A stretch of DNA of 64,000 bases from Balneolaceae bacterium (GTDB lineage: Bacteria; Bacteroidota; Rhodothermia; Balneolales; Balneolaceae): contig JAEPNO010000010.1 in the NCBI GenBank assembly GCA_017643365.1, forward strand, positions 1-64,000, read 5' to 3'. Both the position numbers and the translations under genes were made by a program. The first letter of the stretch is position 1, and each line of letters begins with the position of its first letter. The notes beneath the pieces are model-generated. The model made no database searches. It saw nothing but the letters and a program-made list of their open reading frames with translations, and had not been told where the DNA came from. Below are positions 25,856-35,144 of the stretch, in pieces.

Positions 25856-28492
25856 CTATTTAATTAGTGTCATTCTCTTGGTGATAGTATTGGCACCGGC
25901 TGTTAAGCGGTAAATATATACACCTGAAGCTAGTGAACTTGCATCAAATTGTACGGTATGAGAACCGGCAGAGAAGCGCTCGTTAGCAATTGTAGCTACT
26001 TCTTGTCCAATTAAATTGTACACCTTAATGGTTGCATTACCTGCTTCGGCTAAACTAAATGCAATGTTTGTTGATGGGTTGAACGGGTTAGGATAATTCT
26101 GTTCCAGTTCGAAAGATTCAACGGCACCTAGTTCTTCAGTTTCGTTAGAAACAACTTGTCCACGCTCTAGATTCGCTGATCTAGGTTCGCTTGCTGTTTG
26201 ATCGCTTCCATCACTTACTAATACTCGGTGATATACGGTTGCTGTTGCACCTACTTCAACATCTAAGCTGGCTAAGAGTGCATCAAGCGTTGCAAAATCA
26301 GTTTCGAATTTAGTTTCTGAACCAACATTTGCATTAACTACAATGTTTGTGAATGCAGAGTCGGTTGCTAACTGCCATATGTAAGCAATTTCATTCTCAT
26401 CGTTAGAAGCTGTCCATGTTGCTTCAAACATAGTGGTACTGCTACCTGAAACTTCCAGCGTTGCACCTTCTGCAGGAGAAGTGATTTCTGATGAATCAGG
26501 AAACATATTGTCAGCGAATAATAACTGTCCACGAAGCTCGCCAGATCCAAACGCTAAAGAGTGAATGTTGGCATAAAAGCCTTCAGCATATAAGGTGGTC
26601 ATCTGCTCGGCAGTTAACTCAAACGTATTCTCAGCGGCGGTATAAGCACCTGCTGTATCGGCATCGATTGCCGTGTTGAGTAAAACTGAAACATCACCAT
26701 TTGCGGCTACACCACCATCGTGAAGATGTGCACCACCTGCAATAGCAGTATTAATGGTGCCTTCAAGCTCGGTATATCCACCTACAACAGTTGCGATATT
26801 TCCGTTAACCTCTACGTTAAGTTTACCCATTGCATTGGTTACAATCGGCTGCACTTCATTTACACCTGAAAGTGTAGTTTTAAAATACGCTGTAGCTTCG
26901 GCTAAAAGTTGTCCGCGTAATTCTCCACCACCGTTTTCTTTGGTGTGAATGTTCAGATAATAATTTCTTGCCATGAATTCCGCTTTTTGCTCAGCAGTTA
27001 ATTCAAAAGCATTTTCAGAAGCTAGGTATGAACCTGAACGTAAATCAGCTTCAACATCCGCATCCAAAATAAAATCTACACCGCCATTGGTTCCGGCATG
27101 TGCATTGTGTAAGTGTGATCCACCTGCTACTTCGGCATCAAAATCTGAACTCAGATTCGAAAAAGAACCGGAAAGGAACAGTGAGTCGCCACGAATCTCG
27201 GCTAGTACAGCACCTGAAGCTTCAGTTTTTACACTTGGCACTTCGGCACTACCTGATAATGTAGCATAAAAAGCTGCTGTTACAGGAGGTGTTACCTGTC
27301 CGCGTAACTCGCCACTACCGTAAGCCTTCGTATGGATATTTACATACATCATACGATTCATAATCGCAGTTTTTTGCTCTGCAGTTAATTCAAACCGATT
27401 ATCTTCTGGTTTATATGTACCTGAAAGTTTGTCTTCTGAAAGAGTAGCATTTAGTGAAATCATCACGCTACCATTAGCTCCTGCTTCACCCATATGAAGG
27501 TGAGATCCGCCGGCTATTTCAGTATCAAATTCGCCGGATAGATTGGCAAAAGAACCTGATGCAATTAAAGTGTCGCCTTTAATCTGGAAAACCATTCCAC
27601 CGCTCGCCATTGTTTTGGCAGCAGGCATTTCGTACGCACCTGATAAGTTAGTACGGAAATAAGCATCTGCGCTTTGTACTAGCTGTCCTCGAAGTTCGCC
27701 GCCGGCAAAGGTTGCTGAGTGAATATTAATATACATTCCTTGGCTTTCTAGCGTTGCTTTTTGCTCCGCTGTAAGTTCAAAAGTATTACTTGCGGCTACG
27801 AAAGTACCACTTTTGCTATCAGCGTTAATGGTTGGTGATAGTGCTACCACTACACCACCTGCTTGTCCAGCCATTCCAGAATGGATGTGAGATGCGGCAT
27901 AATCGCCACTTAAGTTTTCGAACGAACCTTCAACAACAAGTTGATTGCCGTCTAAAGTTGCTGTTACCATACCGCTAGCAGAGCTAACAATAGATGGAAC
28001 TTCATTGCTTCCGCTTAAATGTGCTGTAAAATCGATTGACACATTTTCAATCAATTGTCCGCGTAATTCGCCACCGCTAAAGTTGTCAGTGTGGATGTTG
28101 ATATACAATCCTTCCTGATTTAGCTGTGTAATTTGTTCTGATGTTAGTGTGAATGTGTTGCTGGCTGCAACGTATGTTCCGCTCATATTATCAGCAGCTA
28201 CATCAGCTGAAAGCGCTGTAAGTACGCCACCGTTTTCACCGGCTGCTCCCATATGTATATGAGAAGCTGAATAATTTGATGATAAATTCTCGAATGAACC
28301 TTCAATAGTTAGTTGGTCTCCGGTTAAAGTAGCTGTAACCATTCCGGTTGCATCTGTTGTTACTGGAGGTACTTCGTTACTACCGCTCAGTTGAGCAGTA
28401 AATCCAGTTTGGGCTTGCGCATAGGATGTCATTCCGAGTAGCATCAAACCTAGAACTGTACAAATAGATAGTATCTGTTTTGTCATTTTCAT
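25856..28492 (-). CDS. Secreted protein with five CHRD domains and a T9SS type A sorting domain
   Basis: An 878-residue exported protein. A signal peptide covers about 1-27. Five successive CHRD (chordin-like) repeats of about 120-130 residues each begin with a LSGxxE(V/M)-type strand and end with INIH..GGELRGQL or close variants. They start near residues 31, 153, 277, 401 and 527. A fibronectin-like linker follows (about 665-780). The C-terminus has ENYPNPFNPSTNIAFSLA and ends in TKRMTLIK, the type A T9SS domain that directs export and surface anchoring. The CHRD function in bacteria is unknown. It lies downstream of a sigma/anti-sigma pair and has the same promoter-like motif as that operon. 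Confidence 0.9.
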   Translation of the reverse strand: MKMTKQILSICTVLGLMLLGMTSYAQAQTGFTAQLSGSNEVPPVTTDATGMVTATLTGDQLTIEGSFENLSSNYSASHIHMGAAGENGGVLTALSADVAADNMSGTYVAASNTFTLTSEQITQLNQEGLYINIHTDNFSGGELRGQLIENVSIDFTAHLSGSNEVPSIVSSASGMVTATLDGNQLVVEGSFENLSGDYAASHIHSGMAGQAGGVVVALSPTINADSKSGTFVAASNTFELTAEQKATLESQGMYINIHSATFAGGELRGQLVQSADAYFRTNLSGAYEMPAAKTMASGGMVFQIKGDTLIASGSFANLSGEFDTEIAGGSHLHMGEAGANGSVMISLNATLSEDKLSGTYKPEDNRFELTAEQKTAIMNRMMYVNIHTKAYGSGELRGQVTPPVTAAFYATLSGSAEVPSVKTEASGAVLAEIRGDSLFLSGSFSNLSSDFDAEVAGGSHLHNAHAGTNGGVDFILDADVEADLRSGSYLASENAFELTAEQKAEFMARNYYLNIHTKENGGGELRGQLLAEATAYFKTTLSGVNEVQPIVTNAMGKLNVEVNGNIATVVGGYTELEGTINTAIAGGAHLHDGGVAANGDVSVLLNTAIDADTAGAYTAAENTFELTAEQMTTLYAEGFYANIHSLAFGSGELRGQLLFADNMFPDSSEITSPAEGATLEVSGSSTTMFEATWTASNDENEIAYIWQLATDSAFTNIVVNANVGSETKFETDFATLDALLASLDVEVGATATVYHRVLVSDGSDQTASEPRSANLERGQVVSNETEELGAVESFELEQNYPNPFNPSTNIAFSLAEAGNATIKVYNLIGQEVATIANERFSAGSHTVQFDASSLASGVYIYRLTAGANTITKRMTLIK

Positions 28493-28541
28493 AAGTGTTT
28501 ATTTGATTTATTATTAAGAACCCAATTGGGTAGATCTGTAT

Positions 28542-28572
28542 ATGAATACGCAGACTCTTGACGATTGGATTG
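28542..28572 (-). promoter_or_regulatory. Putative ECF sigma promoter of the CHRD gene
   Basis: On the minus strand CAATCCAAT (28564-28572), an 11-bp spacer and TGCGTATTCAT (28542-28552) match the region before the ECF sigma gene (30092-30122) with identical spacing and one mismatch in the 20 motif bases. The start codon is about 50 bp downstream. This looks like a -35/-10 pair read by the neighbouring ECF sigma factor. Confidence 0.65.
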
Positions 28573-28589
28573 GTCTTGCATCTTCTACA

Positions 28590-28624
28590 AAAAGAAAAAG
28601 GCACTTATCGTTCGATAAATGCCT
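28590..28624 (-). terminator. Terminator of the sigma/anti-sigma operon
   Basis: On the minus strand AGGCATTTATCG and CGATAAGTGCCT pair with an AA loop and one mismatch, followed by a T-rich run. It separates the anti-sigma gene from the CHRD promoter. Confidence 0.85.
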
Positions 28625-28666
28625 AATATCATATACTTATGAAGTAAAGATATGTTCCTGATCCCC

Positions 28667-29461
28667 TTAGTTCATGGCGCCCAACATAAAAATATCACCG
28701 GTAGGTTGTTGCGAACCACCACTTGGTTCAAGTGATACGGCAAACGCTCCTTGATTTGCATCGTTAGCAAGATTTTCGATGGTAAAGAAATCATCTCTTT
28801 CCGAATCGCGAACTGCAAAAACTCCGGCGCTTATAGGTTGATTATCCAATATGAACCAAAGTTGGTAATCGCGAGTGGTTGGTATTTCGGGTAAGTTTGC
28901 AACCTGGAGCAGCGCGCGTCCATTGCTCTTATCCCAAACTACTTTTCCATATCCTTCAGGATTTACATCCAAGCCATCCATCAAAATAAGATCAACATCA
29001 CGAGCTTCAAGAATAGTGAGTAATGCCTCTTTACGCTCTACTTCGGTTTCTAGTAATTCGATGCGTGAAGTTTGTTCACTTATTAATGCATCTTTCGATT
29101 CTAAATCGTCGGTTAAGCCTTGGCTATAAAAAAACAAGCCTAGTGAAGTAAGCAGTAATACGAAAGAAGCTGCTATGCTAAATCGTGAAACCGGAATGCT
29201 AAATATTGTTGCTTGTTTTTTCCGCTCTATCGAAGCCCAGGCCATTGCCATGAGTTCGTCGCGTACCGATCTGCTAGGCGCTTCCGGGCTAACCCCAAGC
29301 GCTAATTCTGCAGCAATCTCCTTCATTTCGTTATGAAATAAAATCTGCGTTTCGGTTGCATTTTCGAGCATTATCGCAAATTCTTGCTCTTCTTGTGCTG
29401 ATAATGCTCCTAGAACCGATGCTGCACAGTATTCTTCAAATCTGTTTTCTGCCTCGCTCAT
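28667..29461 (-). CDS. Anti-sigma factor, RskA family
   Basis: A 264-residue single-pass inner-membrane protein that would hold the ECF sigma factor inactive. The N-terminal cytoplasmic part (about 1-95) includes the acidic segment EYCAASVLGALSAQEEQEFA, typical of anti-sigma domains. A membrane helix (SIAASFVLLLTSLGLFFY, about 103-120) is followed by a coiled-coil stretch. The periplasmic RskA domain has GYGKVVWDKSNGRALLQVANL, RDYQLWFILDNQPISAGVF and AVSLEPSGGS. Its ATG shares one base with the sigma stop (TAATG), implying translational coupling. No zinc-binding HxxxCxxC motif is visible. Confidence 0.9.
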   Translation of the reverse strand: MSEAENRFEEYCAASVLGALSAQEEQEFAIMLENATETQILFHNEMKEIAAELALGVSPEAPSRSVRDELMAMAWASIERKKQATIFSIPVSRFSIAASFVLLLTSLGLFFYSQGLTDDLESKDALISEQTSRIELLETEVERKEALLTILEARDVDLILMDGLDVNPEGYGKVVWDKSNGRALLQVANLPEIPTTRDYQLWFILDNQPISAGVFAVRDSERDDFFTIENLANDANQGAFAVSLEPSGGSQQPTGDIFMLGAMN

Positions 29462-30075
29462 TATTCTGCCTCGTCTGCCAAAAGTGTTCGTAATTTAATC
29501 ATTGCATCTCTCATTCTTGTCTTGATTGTGCCCAATGGAACATCAAGCTCTTCTGAAATTTCCGACTGGCTTTTGCCTTCGAAATAGGCTACTTGAATAA
29601 CCTGGCGTTGTTTGTCGGATAATTGCTTCATGGCTTGTGTTACTTTAGCTGCACGTTCATTTAATATGGTATCTTCGAGTGGATTTCGCTCGGTTGAGTA
29701 CAGTGTTATGTGTACATCATCGTCGTCCAAGCTCGAACTTTGTTTTTTTTGTTCTTTGTAAACTTTCGATCGCAAACGATCGATGGCTTTATTGCGAGCG
29801 ATAGTACAAATCCATGTATATCCGCTACCTGATTGAGCATCAAACTGATAGGCTTTTTCCCAAATTAAAGTGAATACTTCCTGAAGTAAATCTTCTGCTT
29901 CAGTTCTCTTTTTTAGGATGGAAAGGATTAGACCAAACAACAATTTGTTGTAGTGATCATATAATTCTCCCAATGCCTGAGGTTCTTTAGCAACAATGCG
30001 GCGTAAAAGCGCGCGATCTCGTTTGTCGTTTTTGACCAGATACTGCCCGGCCAATGAAATAAAAAAATAGAGCAT
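29461..30075 (-). CDS. ECF sigma factor (SigK/RpoE type)
   Basis: A 204-residue extracytoplasmic-function sigma factor. Region 2 spans about 25-95 with ALGELYDHYNKLLFGLILSI, AEDLLQEVFTLIWEKA and WICTIARNKAIDRLRSK. Region 4 spans about 140-200 with LSDKQRQVIQVAYFEGKSQS and ISEELDVPLGTIKTRMRDAM. It is paired with an RskA-type anti-sigma factor. A promoter-like motif identical in layout to that of the CHRD gene lies just before its start, which indicates autoregulation. If that promoter is used, the leader is only about 13-16 nt. Confidence 0.92.
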   Translation of the reverse strand: MLYFFISLAGQYLVKNDKRDRALLRRIVAKEPQALGELYDHYNKLLFGLILSILKKRTEAEDLLQEVFTLIWEKAYQFDAQSGSGYTWICTIARNKAIDRLRSKVYKEQKKQSSSLDDDDVHITLYSTERNPLEDTILNERAAKVTQAMKQLSDKQRQVIQVAYFEGKSQSEISEELDVPLGTIKTRMRDAMIKLRTLLADEAE

Positions 30076-30091
30076 ATATGGCTATTTGCTA

Positions 30092-30122
30092 ATGAGTACG
30101 CAAGTTCCGATTAATTGGATTG
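30092..30122 (-). promoter_or_regulatory. Putative ECF sigma promoter of the sigma/anti-sigma operon
   Basis: On the minus strand CAATCCAAT (30114-30122), an 11-bp spacer and TGCGTACTCAT (30092-30102) match the CHRD promoter. The -35 part begins immediately after the DUF255 stop codon. The words resemble ECF promoters with an AATCC-type -35 and CGTA-type -10. Confidence 0.65.
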
Positions 30123-32153
30123 CTACCGTCTGTTTAATAATGCGATTAATTCGTCAAGATTGCTAACCGGAGCTTTACAACTATAGTTCTCACAAACGTA
30201 AATTCTTGTCGCCTCACCTTTTGGAGTGTGCAACTTGGTAAAAGGGGCGAGTTCCTCTAATTCTGAATCCGATGATTTCCATAGCGTAATCATAGATGGC
30301 AAAAACTCCGTTTTAAGATAGTCACGCAGATCAGAGGTATCGTCTTTTCCGGCAGCTACTACAATTTCACCGGGATTGTGATTCATCAGTTGAAGTGCCA
30401 TCATACCCATGGTGATACTAGAACCGGAGCGAATCAATTCTGACGAGAATAATTTACCAAGCTGATCAGCTTTGTTTAACCAATCTTGGTTTTCGGTGAT
30501 TTTACCAAGTTGAAGTAATAAGTATAAACCTAAAGAGTTTGAGGAAGGAATTGCTCCGTCATAAATCTGTTTCTGGAGCCCTAGCGCTTGATCTTCGGTG
30601 AGTTTTGTTAAGTAAAATCCACCTTGCTCATGATCCCAACACTGATGTATGGCTTCATCCATTAAACCGATTGACTGCTTCAGATATTCAACATTAAAAG
30701 TGCAGTTATACAGCTCTAAACCCGCCCACGATAAGAAAAGATAATCATCAGCGAAGGCCTGTATGTCGGCTTCATCATCACGAAATCGGTGCATTAGCCG
30801 ACCATTTTCGCGTAAGTGTTGTTCGATGAATCCCCATGAATTTTCAGCTGCCTTCAAGTACTCCGGGTTTTTAAAAGCAGCTCCGGCTTTGGCAAAAGCG
30901 GCGATCATCATAGCATTCCAATCGGTAAGGATTTTGTCATCTCTCAAAGGCCGTACGCGTTGTTCTCTTTCTCTGAATAATCCTGCTCGCAGCTGATCCC
31001 ACTTCACTTGATCTTCGCTGTTCAAAACTTCCGAAAGGTGCAGAATATTGGCCCCGGTTTTTTGCTTTGTGGCTTCATCCTCGAAATTCCCTTCGTCAGA
31101 AATATTAAAATGCTTACCAACGAAATCGTACTCTTTTAAAAGAGCTTCTTTTAACTCATCGACCTGCCACACATAAAATTTTCCTTCTGCGCCTTCGCTA
31201 TCTGCATCCTCGGCAGAGTAAAATCCACCATCAGCATCGGTAAGCTCACGAAGAACGTACGTAGCGATTTCATCTACCGTTTGTTTAAACAGAGGTTCTT
31301 TGGTGAGTTGCCAAGCCTCGGTATAGGCCATCATCAAAAGTGCTTGATCGTACAGCATTTTCTCGAAATGGGGAAGTAGCCACTCAGCATCGGTGCTGTA
31401 ACGGTGAAAGCCAAATCCTACATGATCCCAAAAACCACCAAGTCGCATAGCTTTTAAGGTTGAGCTAACCATCTCTAAAAACCGAGAATCGCCGGTATGG
31501 TGATACTGCCGCAACAAAAACATGAGATTGTGCGGCGATGGAAACTTGGGAGAAGCTCCAAATCCGCCATGCTTATCGTCATAACTCTGCGCCAATTGCT
31601 CGGCAGCATAATCGATGGCTTCGGTTCCGGGGAAATGCCCCGGTTTAAACTCCTGCGTTTGCCCAAATCCTTTTCGAATTTGAGTTATGGCTTTTTGGAT
31701 GCGTTCCGGTTCGTTGTTCCACATTCCGGTTATTCCCGGGATTAACTGCCGCATCCCAATCCGCCCAAAACGTGCTTCTTTAGGGATGTAGGTGGCAGCA
31801 AAAAACGGTTCTTTGTTGGCATTCATCACAACAGAAAGCGGCCAGCCACCATGCCCATTAATCAGTTGGCAAACTGTCATATAAGTCGCATCTATATCCG
31901 GACGTTCTTCTCGATCTACTTTTATATTGATGAAGGCGTTGTTCATCATTTGAGCGATGGTTTCGTCTTCAAAACTCTCGTGCTCCATCACATGGCACCA
32001 ATGGCAGGTAGCGTATCCAATCGAAAGAAAAATGGGTTTATTTTCAGCTTTCGCAGCTTCAAAGGCTTCATCGCACCATGGGTACCACTCAACAGGATTG
32101 TCTTTGTGTTGAAGTAAATATGGACTTTTTGAATGGGCTAATCGGTTGGGCAC
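30123..32153 (-). CDS. Thioredoxin domain protein (DUF255/YyaL, spermatogenesis-associated protein 20 family)
   Basis: A 676-residue protein with an N-terminal thioredoxin-like domain (about 1-160). It has [21 protein letters not shown] and the redox motif [16 protein letters not shown]. An (alpha/alpha)6-barrel of the N-acylglucosamine 2-epimerase type follows ([52 protein letters not shown]). The family is conserved from bacteria to humans without a settled function. The start is GTG at 32153, only 2 bp after the mgsA stop, so the two genes are co-transcribed. Confidence 0.92.
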   Translation of the reverse strand: MPNRLAHSKSPYLLQHKDNPVEWYPWCDEAFEAAKAENKPIFLSIGYATCHWCHVMEHESFEDETIAQMMNNAFINIKVDREERPDIDATYMTVCQLINGHGGWPLSVVMNANKEPFFAATYIPKEARFGRIGMRQLIPGITGMWNNEPERIQKAITQIRKGFGQTQEFKPGHFPGTEAIDYAAEQLAQSYDDKHGGFGASPKFPSPHNLMFLLRQYHHTGDSRFLEMVSSTLKAMRLGGFWDHVGFGFHRYSTDAEWLLPHFEKMLYDQALLMMAYTEAWQLTKEPLFKQTVDEIATYVLRELTDADGGFYSAEDADSEGAEGKFYVWQVDELKEALLKEYDFVGKHFNISDEGNFEDEATKQKTGANILHLSEVLNSEDQVKWDQLRAGLFREREQRVRPLRDDKILTDWNAMMIAAFAKAGAAFKNPEYLKAAENSWGFIEQHLRENGRLMHRFRDDEADIQAFADDYLFLSWAGLELYNCTFNVEYLKQSIGLMDEAIHQCWDHEQGGFYLTKLTEDQALGLQKQIYDGAIPSSNSLGLYLLLQLGKITENQDWLNKADQLGKLFSSELIRSGSSITMGMMALQLMNHNPGEIVVAAGKDDTSDLRDYLKTEFLPSMITLWKSSDSELEELAPFTKLHTPKGEATRIYVCENYSCKAPVSNLDELIALLNRR

Positions 32154-32155
32154 AG

Positions 32156-32641
32156 TTATTCTATTTCTTTTTTAAAACGTCGGCTGTAATCTACAATAAA
32201 TCGCTCATACGGTGTTTCCATTAGTGGTGAACTGATTAAAAAATCTGCAGAACTTCGATTACTGGCAATGGGAATATTATACACCACGCTAATTCGGAGC
32301 AGGGCTTTAACGTCAACATCGTGTGGCTGGGCCTGGAGCGGATCCCAAAAGAAAATCATGATATCAATTTCGTTATCGATGATTGCACTTCCAATTTGAA
32401 GATCGCCACCTAGCGGACCACTTTTAAAGGTAAAAACAGGTTGACCTAAACGCTCTGCGGCTAAAGCTCCGGTGGTTCCGGTACCAAATAAATTATGTCT
32501 CGATAGTTTCTCCTTGTTGTATTCGGCCCAATCCAATAAGTCTAGTTTGCGATGGTCGTGGGCTATTAAAGCAATATTCTTTTTGGGGCGCATCGGTAGA
32601 ATTGAATCCGCGATAGAAGGGTGTTGTTTTTTTACTGGCAT
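32156..32641 (-). CDS. mgsA: Methylglyoxal synthase
   Basis: Converts dihydroxyacetone phosphate to methylglyoxal and phosphate, a glycolysis bypass. Family motifs are present: [47 protein letters not shown] (with the catalytic Asp) and [21 protein letters not shown] place the start at the ATG 32641 (161 residues); a GTG at 32671 would add an uncharacteristic MYLWAHKLIT. It is the first gene of a two-gene unit with the thioredoxin/DUF255 gene. Confidence 0.93.
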   Translation of the reverse strand: MPVKKQHPSIADSILPMRPKKNIALIAHDHRKLDLLDWAEYNKEKLSRHNLFGTGTTGALAAERLGQPVFTFKSGPLGGDLQIGSAIIDNEIDIMIFFWDPLQAQPHDVDVKALLRISVVYNIPIASNRSSADFLISSPLMETPYERFIVDYSRRFKKEIE

Positions 32642-32702
32642 GGTAATGAGTTTGTGAGCCCAAAGGTACACAGCAAAAACGAAAAGCGTTGTTAAGTTGC
32701 CG

Positions 32703-34553
32703 TTATACTACTAAACGAAGAGTAGGGCGTTCAAGACGGATTTGTTTGATCTTGAACTCTTCGTCTTTAAAGCCTTTCAGCTCTATCTGGTTCTCTTTTA
32801 CAAAAAGGTGATCTTTTTTCTTATTCAGATATAATTGAACATCGGGGTGATCGTAAACGGCTTCCGAAATGATGATTTCTTTCTCTTTAGCGATGTCTAC
32901 CAATCGGGCTGCGATGTTTACGGTGGTTCCGAAATAATCGGTACGATCGTTCAAGTTTACAGTGGTGCAATCGCCATAGTGAATGCCGGCTTTAATCTTG
33001 AAGGAGTCGCCAATGCCGGTAGATCCGGTAAATATCTGTTGAATACGTTCTACAGCTTTAAGGGCCGAAACTGGTTCGCGGAAAACGGCCATCACCGAAT
33101 CGCCAATAGTTTTTACGATTCCACCACGTTCTTCGGCAATAATTTGTTGGATGATTTTGAAATGGCTCATCACCCTACCGATTGCAAATTCGTCGCCTTC
33201 GTTGCGATAAAGCTCGGTGGAATTCATCAAATCAGTGAAAAGCATTGTTACTTCACTGGCTTTCGCATTCGTTCCCTCTTTAAGTGTTTCGCGAGGGAAC
33301 AGTGATCGGAAATCGTGAGCTGAGCCTACTTCGCTGGCATAAGTCGCTTCTTGTTTCCAGTCTTTCTTTTCGATGAAGGCAACTTGTTTGCGCGACGAAT
33401 TATTTACTAATGTGATATTAGGCGTAGTAGAAACTTCAACTTCTTGGCCGTTAAAATTATCGTCGGTGATTACCAGAGAGAAAGTGTCAATACCATCCTC
33501 ACGAGCATGAAACACCAAATGCCCTTTATGGTTGTTACTCTTAAAAAGGTAGGTGCCCTCTTCTAGTTTCACATCAACATATTTTTCCTCTCCAATGTTT
33601 AGAAAATGCTGCGAGAGTTTGTGCGGGGTAGAATTCGGATCTCCGAAAGAATACTGACGATGAGAGATTTTACGAATGAGAGGGTGCGGTGTAAACACCA
33701 TGTGTGTGTTTGTATTAAAATCGAGCTCAAAATCCAGATCACACTCTTCGCAAAAATGAGAGGTTCGTATTTCTTTTAGTTTCCGAACCGTGTATTTAGG
33801 TGCTTTGCAATTTGGGCAACATACATCCCAATTAAAATCCAGTAAATTCAGTTTTGATGCATGCAGGAATACATTTAGTACAGAGTATTTCTTTTCGCCC
33901 CAATATTCAGCCAGGTGAAAAGGGTGAATTCGAATAAGGTCTTCGTCGTCGGCTTTTGTGATGTAATTGATCAAATGATTGATGATACGCTTACGCTTGG
34001 TTTCTTCAATCAGCGTTTTTTTGATTCGACTTATGCGCGATTCGGCACCACGAACCAGCGACTTTGGGTTATTAATTTCGTAGCGTAAAAGTTGCTGAGT
34101 TGAACATTTATCGTATTCCTTCAAAATTCTGAAATACCGATGCTTAAAAAACTTCTCGATGTACAGGTTGGTAAGAAAGAACAAATGTTGTTTAGAAGGT
34201 ACAATCCAGATTCTGGTATTTAGTAAAGTACCCTCCGAATTAGGTTTCAACTCCACTTGATAGCGGAGTTGTTTCATCAATCCAACTTTGTAATATCTGG
34301 TGGTTCCGAATCGGTAAGGTTTTTCCCAAAAATAGGGTTCTTGTTCCCATAGTGAGTATGAACTCAATCGAGAATTGGTGACCTCAATAAACCCTTTAGG
34401 AGCCGAACGGGTAAGTTGTGTTCGCTTTACAGAAGGTGCACCCATCAACCTAAATATCTGATTGGTATCAGATACAAATGACCATAATTGCTCAGGGGGT
34501 GCCTTAAGCTGAATCGACCAATTGAATAGTTTCTGTTGTCCTTCGTTTTTCAA
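32703..34553 (-). CDS. Class III adenylate/guanylate cyclase with SRPBCC-like N-terminus
   Basis: A 616-residue cytoplasmic protein. The first 150 residues look like a SRPBCC/START-type lipid-binding domain (FNWSIQLKAPPEQLWSFVSD). The middle region carries a zinc ribbon CCPNCKAP..CEEC and the DUF5939-type fold. The C-terminal third is a nucleotide cyclase. The metal aspartates lie in TMLFTDLMNST and VKTIGDSVMAVF, and DYFGTTVNIAARLVD has the transition-state Asn and Arg. Catalytic residues appear complete, so it may synthesise cAMP or cGMP in answer to a bound ligand. The signal is unknown. Confidence 0.85.
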   Translation of the reverse strand: MKNEGQQKLFNWSIQLKAPPEQLWSFVSDTNQIFRLMGAPSVKRTQLTRSAPKGFIEVTNSRLSSYSLWEQEPYFWEKPYRFGTTRYYKVGLMKQLRYQVELKPNSEGTLLNTRIWIVPSKQHLFFLTNLYIEKFFKHRYFRILKEYDKCSTQQLLRYEINNPKSLVRGAESRISRIKKTLIEETKRKRIINHLINYITKADDEDLIRIHPFHLAEYWGEKKYSVLNVFLHASKLNLLDFNWDVCCPNCKAPKYTVRKLKEIRTSHFCEECDLDFELDFNTNTHMVFTPHPLIRKISHRQYSFGDPNSTPHKLSQHFLNIGEEKYVDVKLEEGTYLFKSNNHKGHLVFHAREDGIDTFSLVITDDNFNGQEVEVSTTPNITLVNNSSRKQVAFIEKKDWKQEATYASEVGSAHDFRSLFPRETLKEGTNAKASEVTMLFTDLMNSTELYRNEGDEFAIGRVMSHFKIIQQIIAEERGGIVKTIGDSVMAVFREPVSALKAVERIQQIFTGSTGIGDSFKIKAGIHYGDCTTVNLNDRTDYFGTTVNIAARLVDIAKEKEIIISEAVYDHPDVQLYLNKKKDHLFVKENQIELKGFKDEEFKIKQIRLERPTLRLVV

Positions 34554-34652
34554 AATAGGTTACACTACTTTATATCTTAACCCTTATCTTTGCCGCTGTT
34601 TTGAAGAGAGACTCTTCATTTAAGTGTTACAAAATTTTAATATAAGTAAACA

Positions 34653-35084
34653 ATGGCAATAGAAAGAACATTAACTATTCTAAAACCTGATTGTGTTCGC
34701 AAAGGGTTGATCGGAGAAGTAACTAAACGCATTCAGGATGCGGGTTTTAAAATCCTGGCCATGAAATTAACTCGTCTTACCACAGAAACAGCCGGCGGAT
34801 TCTACGCAGTGCATAAAGAACGTCCGTTTTTTGGTGAATTAGTTGAATTTATGAGCAGCGGAGCTTGTGTTCCAATGATTCTTGAGAAGGATAATGCAAT
34901 TGCTGATTTCAGAACGTTGATCGGTGCTACTAACCCTGCTGATGCAGAGCCCGGTACTATTCGTGCTGATTTCGCTGACTCAGTGGGTGAGAATATCATT
35001 CACGGCTCTGATTCTGTTGAGAACGGAAAAATTGAAGCAGCATACTTTTTTGCTGAGTCTGATGTGGTAGCAAACAATAGCTAA
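34653..35084 (+). CDS. ndk: Nucleoside diphosphate kinase
   Basis: Transfers the gamma phosphate from ATP to other nucleoside diphosphates. The 143-residue protein matches the family throughout. It starts [20 protein letters not shown], and the active-site histidine lies in [21 protein letters not shown] (about 117-120). The substrate loop is in [19 protein letters not shown]. It stands alone, with a terminator directly after it that reaches the next gene's start. Confidence 0.97.
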   Translation: MAIERTLTILKPDCVRKGLIGEVTKRIQDAGFKILAMKLTRLTTETAGGFYAVHKERPFFGELVEFMSSGACVPMILEKDNAIADFRTLIGATNPADAEPGTIRADFADSVGENIIHGSDSVENGKIEAAYFFAESDVVANNS

Positions 35085-35105
35085 TTGCTTTGCAAAACAA
35101 TGTAT

Positions 35106-35140
35106 AAGCCTTGCACTATAGCAGTGTAAGGCTTTTTTTT
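35106..35140 (+). terminator. Terminator of ndk
   Basis: AAGCCTTGCAC pairs with GTGTAAGGCTT across tatagca and is followed by eight T residues. The T-run ends 5 bp before the namZ ATG. Confidence 0.9.
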
Positions 35141-35144
35141 GGGC

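Noticed and set aside
30123-32671. mgsA and the thioredoxin/DUF255 gene as part of the ECF regulon
   Set aside because: They are in the same direction upstream of the sigma gene, but the promoter-like motif lies after them and none was found before mgsA.
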